From positions 6,535,501 through 6,599,500 of the forward strand of contig CM075768.1 of the NCBI GenBank assembly GCA_037974665.1: 64,000 nucleotides of DNA, read 5' to 3'. Shown here in pieces: positions 1 to 12,073 of this stretch (the stretch's first letter is position 1; every line of letters starts with the position of its first letter). Source of the stretch: Ehretia macrophylla (lineage: Eukaryota; Streptophyta; Magnoliopsida; Boraginales; Ehretiaceae). The notes under the pieces are model-generated. The model ran no database searches, was not told the DNA's origin, and worked only from the letters and a program-made list of their open reading frames with translations. Made by a program: the position numbers and the translations under genes.

Positions 1-230
1 TATTAAGGACCAACAACTAACTAGATACACAAACTAACTTATCAAACCACTTCAATAATCCAATAAAACTTAAATTACATTCATTTTGACATTAAATACA
101 TACAATACATCTTTGCATCTTTGACAACTCAAGCCACATAGCACGCAAGAAAACTCTTCAAGCATGAACTTTTACGTAATCACGAACTTTCCAGCTAACA
201 TGGCATTTCCTGAAATGTGGTGGTGAGGAG

Positions 231-255
231 TGAGTATACACAACACGTATACTCA
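231..255 (-). other. LTR hairpin, left gypsy LTR
   Basis: TGAGTATAC (231-239) and GTATACTCA (247-255) are exact complements around a 7-base loop. It is the longest stem among the related LTR hairpins. Confidence 0.8.
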
Positions 256-337
256 GTGAGGGCGAGATAGATATCGAGGTGGAGAGAAAGAAAGTCGTGC
301 AATACAAATAAGGCAGTTAAGCAATATAACTGACATG

Positions 338-686
338 TAAGCAATCAATATAACAATCAATACAATAAACATTTAACAAAAGCATTAACATAACCATCCA
401 AAGCTATACCACACTCGGAAGGCTATGGTTCACTCATACGAGCAATGTACCGATCACGATTTCGATGACTTTAACGATGACGCGCCGACTCACCCACCTT
501 ATAACTTCCGTTAAGCAATCAATATAACAATCAATACAATAAACATTTAACAAAAGCATTAACACAACCATCCAAAGCTATACCACACTCTGAAGGCTAT
601 GGTTCATTCATACGAGCAATGTACCGATCACGATTTCGATGACTTTAACGATGACGCGCCGACTCACCCATCTTATAACTTCCGTT
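338..686. repeat. 174-bp direct tandem duplication inside the LTR
   Basis: Two adjacent copies, 338-511 and 512 to about 686, are almost identical. Both start TAAGCAATCAATATAAC and end near ACTTCCGTTA. Each carries the GATGACGCGCCGACTCACCCA segment, which occurs once in the related LTRs at 55760 and 62990. The few differences indicate a recent duplication private to this copy. Confidence 0.93.
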
Positions 687-2483
687 AGAGTACTCTGGAC
701 ATACTCTGTCAATTCTACGACCCAAAACTCCCTGGGCGGCAACCCAAGCGAGATAGGGAATATGACACGGAGCTAGAGCAACCGACACTAGCAACCCGAG
801 GCTACCCAGAGAGGCCCATCACTCACGCGCCTGACACTTATGCAATGGAATACGAGATATATAACGATAATCGAGTAAGGCATTGAAGTGCAGGTTAGTA
901 AAAACATGCGATACAATAAGCAATTACAATCAATAAAGTAACAAGAACAACACTAACAAGCATTATCAACAATCGACAGACAATTCGATCATAACCAACT
1001 TTAACAAGCATAACAAGCAATAACAAGCATTCTACAAGCATAACACTATGAAAACCAACAAAAACACAAAACGACCCCAACTTTCAAAACGTTACTACTT
1101 TCAAACGAGCCACAAGATTTGAAAACCGACTTCACCAATCTTCCTAGGTCACCATAAGGCACGTCTAAAGACCCCGAAACCCTACTTTACCCTAGAATTC
1201 CCGCAAAGCCCCAATTTTCCCCTTTGCTCGTTTGAACTACCGCTATCCTAACCAAACACCCAACCAACGCCATAACCACACCAAAAGTGCTTCCGTGGCC
1301 TCCCGAGACAATGCCATCATGCAAATCGAGGAAGCGCTAATCTCGACCTAAACGACCCCAACTTGTACCAAGGTATTTTTCTCCGTTTTTCCATTACGCA
1401 ACCCAAAAAAATCATGCATTTAGGCATTCTAGCATATCTAGCATCTTTTCACATCAATAGAATGTATAACGGAACAACTTCATCGAAACGGGGGTTTACT
1501 ATTCATAATTTACTATTCAATTATCAATTTAAATTTCAATTTCGATATTCAACCTCAGAAAATGCTAAAAAGCTATAAATACATGTTCTACAATTGCTAG
1601 GGAACATTCTTCAAGCATCAAAATGAATTAAATAACAATCTACGGCTAAAATCCAAAAATTAAAGTTTATATACAACATTTTCAAATGCGCAAATAAGGA
1701 TGAAACCCTCACCTTAGACGCTACCAGAAGCTAGGAAAACCACGTTACAAGCCTTGGAAACAACCCCGCGCAAGCTCTCGCGAAGATTTGAAGTTTTGAT
1801 GTTGAAAATGTATTTTTTTCTTCTCCTATGGTTTTCGGCCTTGGCCTTCTTTTTTTTTTTTTTTTCTGATTTTGCTCTTTTGTTTCCTATTTTAAGCTTA
1901 AATAAAAGATGACAAATGGTCAAAAGTCAAGGCTTTGGTCAATGCTAACTAAACTTGGTCAAAGCTGGTTCATTTTGTGCATTTTAAGCTTAAAACAACT
2001 AACACAATTTTAATTCTAATCAACAACAACTAAAATACTAAAATTAAAACACTAAATACTAGTTTTTACTATTTGCTGAGGACTAGAAATTATTTCCTAA
2101 CTATCGCTCCCGATATGTTATGCACAAAACGACGAAGAACGAATAACATTTAAACATCATGGAATATAGGAAAAATAAAATTTTTGAAAAGCATCATAGT
2201 TCAAAATTTACTCCAGCTCGGAGCCACTTTTCATTTAATTGAAAATCGAGCATTAAGGTGCAAGAAAAATAAAACCGATTAACATAAATATGAAAGTAGT
2301 TGATATTCCGTTAAAATAATTAACTCAAATAATATTTAATTACTTCTAAAAGAAATATGAAAATAATGCTACAAATGAATGTTTAACTAAAAATAAACAC
2401 AAAATTCAATACTAACATTTAAGATGACACTTAATTAAATGTAATTAAATTCCATTAAATGCATGCCGGGTTCGGGTTATCAC

Positions 2484-2589
2484 AAGTTGTACTAACATAT
2501 ACCTAACTATCCACTAACACAAAAGCTACAAACTTGGTACTTGAACATATCTCCCCTATTGTGCACCCAAAATTGAACCAACTACTTCT
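2484..2589. other. short spacer between LTR and LINE relic
   Basis: No coding potential or recognisable element is seen. It is most likely the sequence into which the gypsy LTR inserted. Confidence 0.4.
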
Positions 2590-3895
2590 ACTTCCACTGT
2601 CTAGGGCTAAAATTTTTCGGGTAGTCTGGAGTTTGGGAAAGATAAAAGCATAGGGCCCTAATGGCTTTACATGTATTTTCTATTAGACATATTGGGATAT
2701 CATTAAGGAAGATGTCTATTAGATTGTCTTTGCTTTCTTTCGGGGAGAAGTTCTGCCATAGGCTCTCAACCAAACCATATTGTTTTAGTCCCAAAAATAG
2801 ATATGCCATAGCAGATTTGTCACTACCGCCAGATCAATTGCATCAACTTCTGCTATTAGATTTTATTGAAGCTAATTACCTTGTGACTATGCCCATCCAT
2901 GGATAGACTGGTGTCTCTCCAAAAGAGTGGTTTCATAAGAGGTCAGGCAATTCAATATAACATACTGATAGCTTAGGAAGTTGGTTATTAGCTCAGATGC
3001 AGACGCTGATCTTATTTAGATGTTGCTGCTATCAAATTAAACATGTCCAAGGCACTTTTTACAAGGGCTTCTACTCAAGTTGGGTTTTAGTGCTTCTTAG
3101 ACTGACTGGGTAAGGAATTGTGTCACTTCAATATATTACAATGTCTTATTAAATGGTGAACTACTTCATTTCTTCACTCCTGGCTGGGGTCTTTAACAAG
3201 GAGATCCCCTCTCGCCCTTTATTTTTGCCCTCCTCACTGAAGGGTTATCCAACATTATTAAGCACTTTTCTGACACGAGTCATCTTTGTGGTATCATGTT
3301 AACCAGGACATACCCCCCTCTCACCCACCTACTCTTTGTCGATGAATTTTTGTTTTTTATTTGAGCCTCACAATCGAAGGCCTTAGCACTAAAAGAGGCC
3401 ATCTATCAATACTATTTTGTCTTTGGTCAGCAGGTTAACTTCTAAAAGTCCTCTACTAGGTGTCATACAACATTAGCTTACATATATCACTAGCCTTGAT
3501 AAACAGCAAAATTTGGGTTCTTACCTATACATACCGCTGCAATGGGGTCCTCAAAGGTACGGTCTATTTTCTAGATGATCGATCGCATCCAGGCTAAAGT
3601 ACGAGGATAGAAACAGAAACTACTCTCTAAGGTGGGAATGGAATTCTTGGTTAAAGCTATTTTGTAGGCGATACTGATGTATGGAACGCCCATCTTTTCC
3701 TTCCTGAAAAGTATATGCAATCGATTCACTTCCTTGGTCTTTCAATTTTAGTGGGTTCATGTTCGGGATCTAGAATCCTATTGGTCAAATGGTCTTTTGT
3801 AGCCACTACGAAACGGCTAGGTGGATTGAGGTCTCGTGATTTCGAGGCCATGAATTTAGCTTTTATTGCTAGTCAGGTTTGGTGTTTGTTCTCTC
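2590..3895 (+). pseudogene. L1-type LINE reverse transcriptase relic
   Basis: Broken conceptual translation in shifting frames shows the order of a plant L1 reverse transcriptase. A GPNGF block (2654-2668) is followed by YWDIIKEDV. Next come remnants of the RPISL-type region near 2830-2880, a SGFIRG block near 2925, a GDPLSP-like region near 3200 and the catalytic box near 3335-3346. That box reads FVDE where the family has FADD, so the copy is catalytically dead. Downstream, 3640-3890 resembles the C-terminal part, with KAILxAILMYG and then RDFEAMNLAFIASQVW. At least ten in-frame stops and several frame shifts are present. The 5' part and the endonuclease domain are missing. The right end is cut by the Copia LTR starting at 3896. 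Confidence 0.82.
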
Positions 3896-5738
3896 TGTTG
3901 GAAATTGTATGCCCTAAAGAGCCCTAATACTAAGACATCTCAATATAATGAATATTATCTAGTTATAAAATCAGTGCATTCATTATGAGCATGTTATATT
4001 CTCTCTCTTATTGATATATATGTATGCAAAAGGGTCCTTGATACAATTGAATAGCATAGGTGCGTGGTGATCTACACAGAAGATCTATGCAATGAGGCTT
4101 GTATCAAAACTATTAGTTCATAACCGAATAGTAAAGCTTGGCACTTTACTATGGTAAGGTTATAATGAGAGGGTCTCCTATTTGGTAGGGTGACCTACCT
4201 TGGTCATTGGAGGGGCTTTCAAGACTTTTCTCATTAGTGCATGTGAATGTATTGAACGAGACAACAAAAGATGCTATCCGAGTTACATTACTATCATTGT
4301 TAGAGAACTTAAAGCATCTTAAGCTACAAAGTGACCAATGCTCTATATCATGAACATATGTGGATGTATCAAGGGATCTTAGGACATGTGTTTTGATTTG
4401 CTATGAGTGAGATCTTATAATGGGTCAACAACTTGGTATTTTGGACATATGGACTAGATCCATTAGGTGACATGCATATAACTCATGATTCTATGTTATC
4501 TTAAGTGATAGTAAGCTACTCGCTTGGAGTTATCTATATAGTCATCCAAATCTAAGCACTTAGTAATATAACTCGGGCCATATTAGATAATAGACTTGTG
4601 GGTTGCTCCCAAGAACAAGGGAATAGTATCTGGCTGATGATTATATGAAAGATAAAGGTCTAAGGTGAAGATGTAATCAAGATAGGATAACAATGCGAAT
4701 GCAGGACTTACTCTTGATTATGCGTAAAACATAGAGGGGCATTTTGGTCATTTTACTTAGTAGGTCAAAGATAGAGAACCTCATTCAGATGTTTATTAAT
4801 TGCCATGGAATGCAACCCTAACTCTTTAGTGGAATAAGTTAAGGTTAAAATGGTTAAGTACAGCTAGTGACTAGCAAGGGTATTTTGGTAATTTTGTAGC
4901 TACGACAATTATCTCTTTAGGTTTCTCTCCTAGCTACTTACCCTTCTTAGTGTGCTCTTTGTTCTTAGCTTTGATATCTATGGAAATATGGTGCAAATAA
5001 GTAAGGTTGCTTAGTTGGGAGTATGTAGTTCAATTTAAAAGTTAAGACGTTAGGACAAAAGACATTCTTGAGACAAGAATGTTTGTCCTAACTAAACTTG
5101 TCTTAATGGAGTATGGCTTGAGCAATATGGCGTGTGGAGAGTTTAAGGTAGCGTGTGGGGCTGATGATATAGATAGGAGATATTATTTTGAATTTGAGTT
5201 ATGAAGATAATGTGTATTATCTTCATTTTTAATTCATAGAAAATCAAATAAAGACTCCTAAACATTTAAGGACTCCATATGTGATCTACCACTCTTCATC
5301 TCTCTTAGATACACGTCTATCTAACCTCATATACATACACACGGCTATTTCAACTCTAAAATATAGAGTTCTCTCAATGGATACACAAAAAAAGCATAAG
5401 AAAAGAAGAGAGAAAAATTATCCCACCAAATTTATGCACTAAATAGCAAGGGTAGCGGAATAAGGGAGAAGGCTTGAAGAAGCTGTCCAATTTCAGAGTT
5501 TCTCGTCTTTGTAATATGTATTATATCCCTTGGTTAGTCCATTAATCTCGTGTGTGTTGAGATCCTATTCCAACACGTGAAAGTATATCGACTATACGTT
5601 AATTTCGCACGTTATTTCGACTGCTAAAATGTTTTATTGCATGGATTTGTGGTTTAAAGTTTATGAATGCCTACATATGTTTTTATATGTCATATGAAAT
5701 TGAAAATATGTCCACACTAGGCTAGATTTCATAAACCA
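3896..5738 (+). mobile_element. Copia-type 5' LTR
   Basis: It starts TGTTGGAAATTGTATGCCC, a common plant Copia LTR start, directly after the LINE relic. A primer-binding site follows at 5743. The right end is uncertain. The CA at 5738 sits four bases from the primer site. An alternative end, TTCCAACA at 5575, is the exact complement of the TGTTGGAA start. No matching 3' LTR is present, so the rest of the element has been lost or replaced. Confidence 0.72.
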
Positions 5739-5742
5739 TTAG

Positions 5743-5758
5743 TGGTATCAGAGCTAGG
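5743..5758 (+). other. primer-binding site, initiator Met-tRNA
   Basis: TGGTATCAGAGCTAGG matches the standard plant primer-binding site complementary to the 3' end of initiator Met-tRNA. It supports calling 3896-5738 a 5' LTR on the plus strand. Confidence 0.88.
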
Positions 5759-6549
5759 TCATAGGAATCATACAATAAAATAGGAAATCGAAAGCTATAT
5801 AACATGCTAGAATTGGTCCACGGTTGGCGGACTACTTAGGCCTTTTGCGGACTGATTTTTATGCTATAAATTATGTGGACCAATTGAAGTACAATTAAAC
5901 CCTATTTTGATGGCTAGAATGTATATTTATGCATGCATGTTCGAAAATTTCAAATTTGGGTTATGTTGTATTTGTTTGATGATTGGTGGTTTATCCAATC
6001 CTTTGTAACAAATTTTAATTCATAGATCTGAATATAGCTTCTAAATGAAACATAGGAAGATTATGTAATAGCTATAGATTTAATTAGCTATATAATTATC
6101 CTATTCAATCACCAAAGCATTAAAATGTAAGAGAGACAAATTCATGTACATAGACGAACTATTTTGTGGATCTTTCAGAACTTTTTTTGGTTGTTCGTGA
6201 CCTCCATGGTGTCAATCTGTCACTTCTAAGGGTGTTAGAGGTGGTAGTGCATAGGGGTGGAGCTTTTTCATGGGCGATGGACTCCAATTTAGCGAATTGG
6301 CTCAACTAGACAAAGTTTTTGGGCTCTCGTAGTATTTTGGCAAATCTTTGGGGTCTATGTCTAATTTTTGGACTCCCTAGGGTGGTTGATTGATTCCATA
6401 ACATTTGGGGTCAAATGTGAAAATATGGAATTAACAAGTAGCCGTCAAAATTGGGTCAATGCATGATTACTGAATGTTCATTTCATATTGCTATTACATT
6501 CATATGTTATGAATATATTATATGATCTTGCAACATATAGTAACATGAC
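5759..6549 (+). mobile_element. non-coding leader of the plus-strand Copia element
   Basis: This AT-rich stretch follows the primer site and has the place and character of a Copia 5' leader. No gag domain can be read after it. The join to the minus-strand SIRE-like LTR on its right is not resolved; 6550 is an estimate. Confidence 0.45.
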
Positions 6550-6949
6550 CAACCACTAGGATTTAAAAATGGCTAAATCCAATTAATTAGACTTAGGAAG
6601 TCTAATTAAAATCATGATCCAGAACTAGCTAATAAGAACTAGATATTATGAAATAACTTAGGATTAAAAATGCCAAGTATGAAACTAAGTGCTTTAGTTA
6701 GCCTAGATTATCCTAAGTGGCCTTACCTAAACCCGAATAGGTGCATAACTATTGCAATTTAAAGATATTTTAATAAGCAAGGATTTATGTATCGAGCTTG
6801 CTTGGATTAAAACTAAAGATTAATTGCAAAGACATAGTTATAATTAAAACCCTTTCTTTTTAATCAAAATATCAAGTAGGAGAAGGATTTTGGAAAGAAT
6901 CCTAAGGTTTTCTATTTTGGTCTATGCTAATAGTTGGAGTGCCTTAACA
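6550..6949 (-). mobile_element. SIRE-like Copia 3' LTR, minus strand
   Basis: On the minus strand a purine tract (6950-6962) is followed at once by TGTTAAGGCACTCC, the arrangement of a 3' LTR start. The sense start is at 6949. The left end is not resolved, because no partner LTR is present for comparison. Confidence 0.6.
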
Positions 6950-7800
6950 ATCTCCCCCTTTAGCTTTGTTTTGGCAAAACTGTGATATCATAATCAATGT
7001 AACCTCCTACTGCCCAAGTGCAAAAAAATTAGGTGCAACAAATGAAGATCCTGTTACAATATTTAGTAAAACAGCAGTATTAGAGCAACACAAATAGGAG
7101 AGTATCAGAGCAATAATCAGCCTGTTGTAACATGCAATGGAACATAGATAAAAATGTATTAGAGTAGACAAACTAGTGCTCCTGCAAAAGATAACAATCA
7201 TGTTGCAACAGATACTAAAACAACAATGCAGTAAACTAGCAGAAACACAAGCAAATCAGTAACAGCACAACATACTCCCCCTTTTTGCCAAACCAAAGGC
7301 AAAGAAGCAGAAGCAAAGTATCAGAGCAATAAAGCTAGCAAAATAAAGTGATCAGTAATTGTAGCAAAGTAGTAGAGACATAAAAAAGAAATTGTTCAGC
7401 AACAAAGATAAGGATGTATCAGAGCAACAAAGATAATGACCCTGCAAAAAATAGTAACCCAAAGATGATAACCCTGTTGCAATAATCAGTAAAACATCAT
7501 AGAAACACAGTCATTATATCAGGAAGATAATAAGAAGCAGCAATCAAACTCAAGAGCAACAATAGCGTAGCAAATTCTCCTTCTTTTTGGCAAACAAAGT
7601 CAAGGTTTGAATGCATAAACTGTAAGGCACATAGAACAAAACAGTAAAAGTAGTAAACCAAATTGTTCAGCAACCCAATCCACCATAAGGATAACATCAT
7701 GATTTTGAAGAAGATTCCATCAAATGCTCCATAAGTGCTCCCCATCATCTGCCGTCTGATCTTGTTTTCACCATTTTTGTTATGCAAAAAGGTTAACCGA
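6950..7800 (-). mobile_element. SIRE-like 3' untranslated region with repeated PPT-like motifs
   Basis: Read on the minus strand, the region holds three copies of a 'TTTGGCAAA then AAGGGGGAG' type motif, at about 6950-6977, 7271-7292 and 7573-7594. Between them lie degenerate repeats rich in TTGTTGCTCTGATAC-like text. The motif nearest the LTR is the working polypurine tract position. The others look like tandem-duplicated or decayed copies. No protein can be supported; the ORFs here are low-complexity and hydrophobic by composition. Confidence 0.6.
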
Positions 7801-8869
7801 AACTTGAAGAAAGACGGGAAAGGTGAGAGAGAGCAGGTGAGTATCAGATGAAGAGGAAAAAGTAAGATGGAAAGACAAGAGATTGTGATAATATCGTGCC
7901 TTAATTTACAAACGTTGCCAATTATTAGTACCCAAAATGTTCCCGCTCAAAAGTAATTTTTTTCTCAGACCCCTATTGTACAATGGTGTTGTAATATATT
8001 GACATGAGATATCCACTGTTATCCATACAGAGTAGAAACGATGTAGCAACATATTGACATGAGAATCTTCAACTTGTGCGCAAATCCGTTGAGATTTCAT
8101 CCCATTTTTTTCTCTTTTCTTTTTTTTCTCTTTTTTTTTCAAAAAAAACAATTTAAATGCAAGATGTATTCAGATTACTTAAGAAAACTCTACTCATCAA
8201 TATTCATTTCAGTCAAGGATTTAATAAATGAACCATGTGTGTGTATGTGAAGTAGAATTCAGATAGCTTCAACCATCAAAGCTGCAAGGTGTAGGAACTT
8301 TCCCTATTAGCTTAAACATACCTGATCGTCTATTCATCTCGCAGGAAATCACAACATTTTTCTTGTTTTAGTTCATGTTGTAACTGGTAGCTTGCACATA
8401 GTATATCTTTTCATATTTTTTTTTCTTGCTGGTTCAACTCATGTTGCAACTGGTAGCTTTCACATTAATCTCTTTTATTTTGGATTAGGTAGCTCTTTCT
8501 AGTGCTTGATAACCACATTATTTCATGCCCTCCTATTTTTTGATCTCGAAGATGAATAGAATACATGAATGGATTTAGAGAGACTTCTCCATTTATCCCT
8601 AGTCATTAGAAAATTCAAACTTTTGCACTTGCAGACTATCAAGATTAGTTTTCTCAATTCAAACTTCAGAGTGTACAAAGAGATATGGTTCACAAGTTAA
8701 ATCACCAAATGAATTGAATATCAGACTTTCAGATTTCTCAAGTTTCTTTCAAGCTCCTATGGCAATCCATGATGCAACATTATAAACTACAAATCCCTAA
8801 AGCTTTTCTTAGGGTTTCAAATCTCAAAGGATCTAAAGCTTTAGTAGAGATATTTGTCAATTATTTTTC
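7801..8869. other. AT-rich stretch, probably SIRE-like remains
   Basis: No gene is seen. It holds a T-rich run near 8105-8140 and a short imperfect duplication (about 8371-8398 and 8426-8455) around CATGTTGYAACTGGTAGCTT. It lies between the 3' region and the pol relic of the same minus-strand element, so it is probably decayed interior. Confidence 0.4.
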
Positions 8870-9800
8870 TGTTGCAGCATGTTCTTAAACAATGGTTTCA
8901 GTTTCAACAAGTTCACGGACAAACTGATTTAATTCTTTATGCATGACATTTACCCAAAATTCATCCTCTAATGCATCTTTCATATTTTTGGGTTCTAAGG
9001 GAGAAGTTTAGCACATATACCTTACCATGTCTCTATAGTTCAGCTTGGGTTTACCTCTAATTCGGATTCCATCATGTATTGATCCAATCACATCCTTTGC
9101 AGCATGATTTCTGTGAACTTGTGCCATTTCGGCTTGAATTTCCTTAGTGCTAACTTTTGTTATTTCACTACTTGTTGTAATATCGCATGAACCAATGTCT
9201 TTTTGCTTAGTTTCTGTTTTTGGCGTTGCAATAGTATTTGTCACAACATATCTCTTCGTCTGTTCTTCCTTCGGTGTTGCAACACCATCTGGAACATCTG
9301 TATTCGTCTTTCTGGTGCTTTCTTTTTTCTAGCGATTTTCCTGTTTATTTGTTCCTTAGCTTTGGCACACCTCGTACTGCACCTACATTCACAATCTTGG
9401 TCAGTAATTTATAATTTAAATGTCCAAATCTCTAGTGCCAAATTTCAGCGTTGTCACATGTATTGTTGTAACACGGCAATGATTGTTCCTGATATGGTGT
9501 AAGCATGTAGCAGTTGTCAGATAACCTTTTTCCTATAAGCACATAATTGTTAGTCACATCTAACACATGACACCCATCTTTAGTGAATTTTACACACAAG
9601 CCCTGATTACACAATTGACTAATACTGATAAGATTAGCCTTTAAGCCATCCATATGCAGCACTTTCTTGAGCCATGGAAATCCTTCAATGTCAAGTGTTC
9701 CTCTTCCAAGAACTTGTCCTTTAACACCATCTCCAGATGCAAAACGAGTCAAACTTGAATCATTTGCTTCATAAAATTGAGACGAATACAAATATTTCAG
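8870..9800 (-). mobile_element. SIRE-like Copia polyprotein relic
   Basis: Minus-strand translation gives two Copia-specific pieces. One (about 9430-9790) has KGQVLGRGTLDIEGFPWL, then LKANLISISQLCNQG and DNCYML, the protease-to-integrase stretch of SIRE/Maximus-type elements. The other (about 8880-9330) has VHRNHAAKDVIGSIHDG, the integrase-to-reverse-transcriptase linker, running into the first part of the reverse transcriptase. Most of pol and all of gag are gone. The fossil is heavily broken and cannot be functional. Confidence 0.82.
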
Positions 9801-11380
9801 TAATTGAAAAAAACAAAAAAAAAATACTTAAATCACAAAATAGTGAATAAATTACCAAAAAATACAGTTGTAGATTTATGACTATATCAGGCTCAACCAT
9901 GAGGACAAAAGATACACAAATTACGAAAATGGGCTTCCTAAAGTTCATATGAAATTTAAAAAACGATTTAGCTTGTGTAATTCAAATTAGATTTTTGTTT
10001 TCATAACAATTAATAAACAATGATGAAAATGCCTGGACATGCACGGATAAAGTACATAAGTAGAACGAGACTTGTCGTAACTTAGTTATCATCGACAGTA
10101 AATTATGATATGTTTAAATGCTGATGAACATAGGTTGCTATACAACATTGTTGTAACTTATTCATCATTGATAGTAAATTATGATATCTTCAATCATTAA
10201 ACAGAAATACACGTGCATTATTTATCATCAAACTTAAAATATGGCATATTTGCAAAAAATTTAAACGTGAAACATTTTATACATGTAACATTTATATAAT
10301 AATCCAGGCCATGGAAATACAATTGGACTTTTTCCTTGGGCCAAGCATTAAAGTAGCTCATGGGATTTCATTATCTTCCTGGCAGATACAAAAAGCAGCC
10401 CAATTGGTAACTAACCAGACTAGATCTGTTGGGAACTAAACTTATTCATTTTTTGGTTTCCCAAGAGATGCTTAAACACTAATATTATATCACTTATGAT
10501 ATTCATCCCAATAATCGATCTCGAGACCTCTTGCATTAAAAGTGAGAATGATACCACCGTTGACCAACTACCTAGTGGCGGGATATGAGGTTTCTTTTGC
10601 AATAATTGTCTAAGGTTTACCCACTTATGAATAAAGTATTAATCGTTAATCAAGAACAATGGGTTACATCAAACAAGCAATAATTTAGTTACATTTGATT
10701 AAATTCTCTCATATTTTCCTTAGATCATAATATTATGAGAAGATTTAAATCTTTATCATATTGGTTCATCATCACATGTTGTTTCCGTGTATGTAAATGA
10801 TTATACACAAATTTAAACATCTTTATTTCAACATATAGTAGTAGTTAATTAACATCTTATATTCCTCCTAGGTATGTAAAATATGTATCGTGTATCTTAA
10901 CTGCAATTAAAATGATTATTAAGCTTCATTCCGATATTAATTAAGTTCAATTGTGTGATATGTAAGGGACTATTACGTCATTAGTACTCTATATCTTTTT
11001 TGGTAAATTGTCAATTGTTTTGTCTTTACTCAGAATATTTTATATATCAACTACAAGGATACAATTGTCATTTTATCGACAAAAATGAGGGCATAATAGG
11101 CATATCAACATCTTACTTGATTTGACCGCAAATTATTCTATCCAGTCCCACTATCACGTCTATATAGGTAAAAATGACATTTTCTTCTTTCTACTGTATC
11201 ATACTTTTTTGTGAATTAATGTAACAGGGTCCCACAGCCACATGTCACAAGCCGCTTGATCCCCGGTTTCCGCACCCGTTTACTAGAATTTTCCCAAATG
11301 TGATCAACACAGCTGACTCATCAATATACATTTAGTATAGGATTGTGACACCATAATGGCATATTGAAACTATGCCTACA
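9801..11380. other. intergenic region left of the foldback MITE
   Basis: AT-rich and non-coding. Apart from a possible SINE at 10400-10592 nothing is recognised. The stretch 9800-10400 repeats short TTATCATC and GATAGTAAATTATGATAT phrases (near 10090 and 10160), which look like a decayed local duplication. Confidence 0.5.
10400..10592 (-). mobile_element. possible tRNA-derived SINE
   Basis: On the minus strand, starting near 10590, GGTAGTTGGTCAACGGTGG resembles an RNA polymerase III A box. About 35 bases on, AGGTCTCGAGATCGATTA resembles a B box. The total length of about 190 bases suits a plant SINE. The 3' tail and target-site duplication are not clear. It could instead be a decayed tRNA-like piece of another repeat. 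Confidence 0.4.
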
Positions 11381-11390
11381 TTTCTTTAAA

Positions 11391-12063
11391 GGACAAAAAT
11401 TATTTTAGTCCCTAAAGTTTGATCTAAAGACCAAATTAATTATTTAGATTTACAAAAAGATTAAATTGGTCCCTCCAATTAATTTTTATTAGTCAAATGT
11501 TAATAGTCAAAGGGTTGACCGAGTTAAAAGACCATTATATCCTTATGCAACATATATTATAAAAGAAAATTACGATAAAAGTTTAAATCAGTCTAAAAAA
11601 ACATAATTCACAACATTTGTGCAGAAAAAAAAAACTAAAACTAAAAAATATCAATTCAAACATAAACAAATTAAATTCAGTAATATATCGTTAAAAAATG
11701 AACAATCATCATCGACATAATTAACAGCGAGAGTACAAACCAAAAAAGATAATGAATTATGATTGTTCATTTTTTAACGATATATTAGTAACTTTAATTT
11801 GTTTATGTTTAAACTGATATTTTTTAGTTTTTTTTTCTACGCAAATTATGTGAATTATGTTTTTTTAGACTGATTTAGACTTTTATTGTAATTTTTTTTT
11901 ATAATATATGTTGCCTAAGGATATAATGGTCTTTTAATTCAATCAACTATTTAACTATTAATATTTGACTAACAAAAATTAACTAGAATGACTTTTTTAA
12001 TCTTTTTATAAATCTAAAAAATTAATTTGATCTTTAGAATAAAGACTAAAATGATTTTGACCC
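11391..12063. mobile_element. foldback MITE, Mutator-like, with 10-bp target duplication
   Basis: Nearly the whole element is one long inverted repeat. The left arm, 11391 to about 11709, and the right arm, about 11758-12063, are complementary over more than 300 bases at roughly 85% by eye, with a spacer of about 50 bases. The ends are GGACAAAAATTATTTTAGTC on the left and its counterpart, GACTAAAATGATTTTGACCC, on the right. The perfect 10-base flank TTTCTTTAAA lies on both sides (11381-11390 and 12064-12073). A 9-10 bp duplication with very long inverted repeats points to a Mutator-type MITE. It encodes nothing. Its RNA would fold into a near-perfect hairpin. It sits about 800 bases upstream of the BAHD start codon. 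Confidence 0.88.
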
Positions 12064-12073
12064 TTTCTTTAAA

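Larger units (their letters stand above)
1..2483 (-). mobile_element. Ty3/gypsy LTR, left part outside the window
   Basis: This is an LTR of the same broad family as the Tekay element at the right end of the window, in the same minus orientation. Blocks around 715-840 match 55838-55965 closely, including the CCTGGG, GAGCTAGAGCAACC and GAGGCCCATCACTCACGCGC segments. The right edge, at a TTATCACA terminus near 2483, is the sense-strand LTR start. By alignment the LTR begins about 300 bases left of the window. No purine tract follows on the right, so it is either a solo LTR or the 5' LTR of a minus-strand element whose body lies to the left. It has a donor-like site (sense GTGAGG, 1707-1712), a 9-bp perfect hairpin (231-255) and an acceptor-like CAGG near 210. 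Confidence 0.8.

Noticed and set aside
7497-7787. A hydrophobic 96-codon minus-strand frame as a membrane protein
   Set aside because: It overlaps the degenerate repeats of the SIRE-like 3' region. Its hydrophobicity follows from T-rich composition.
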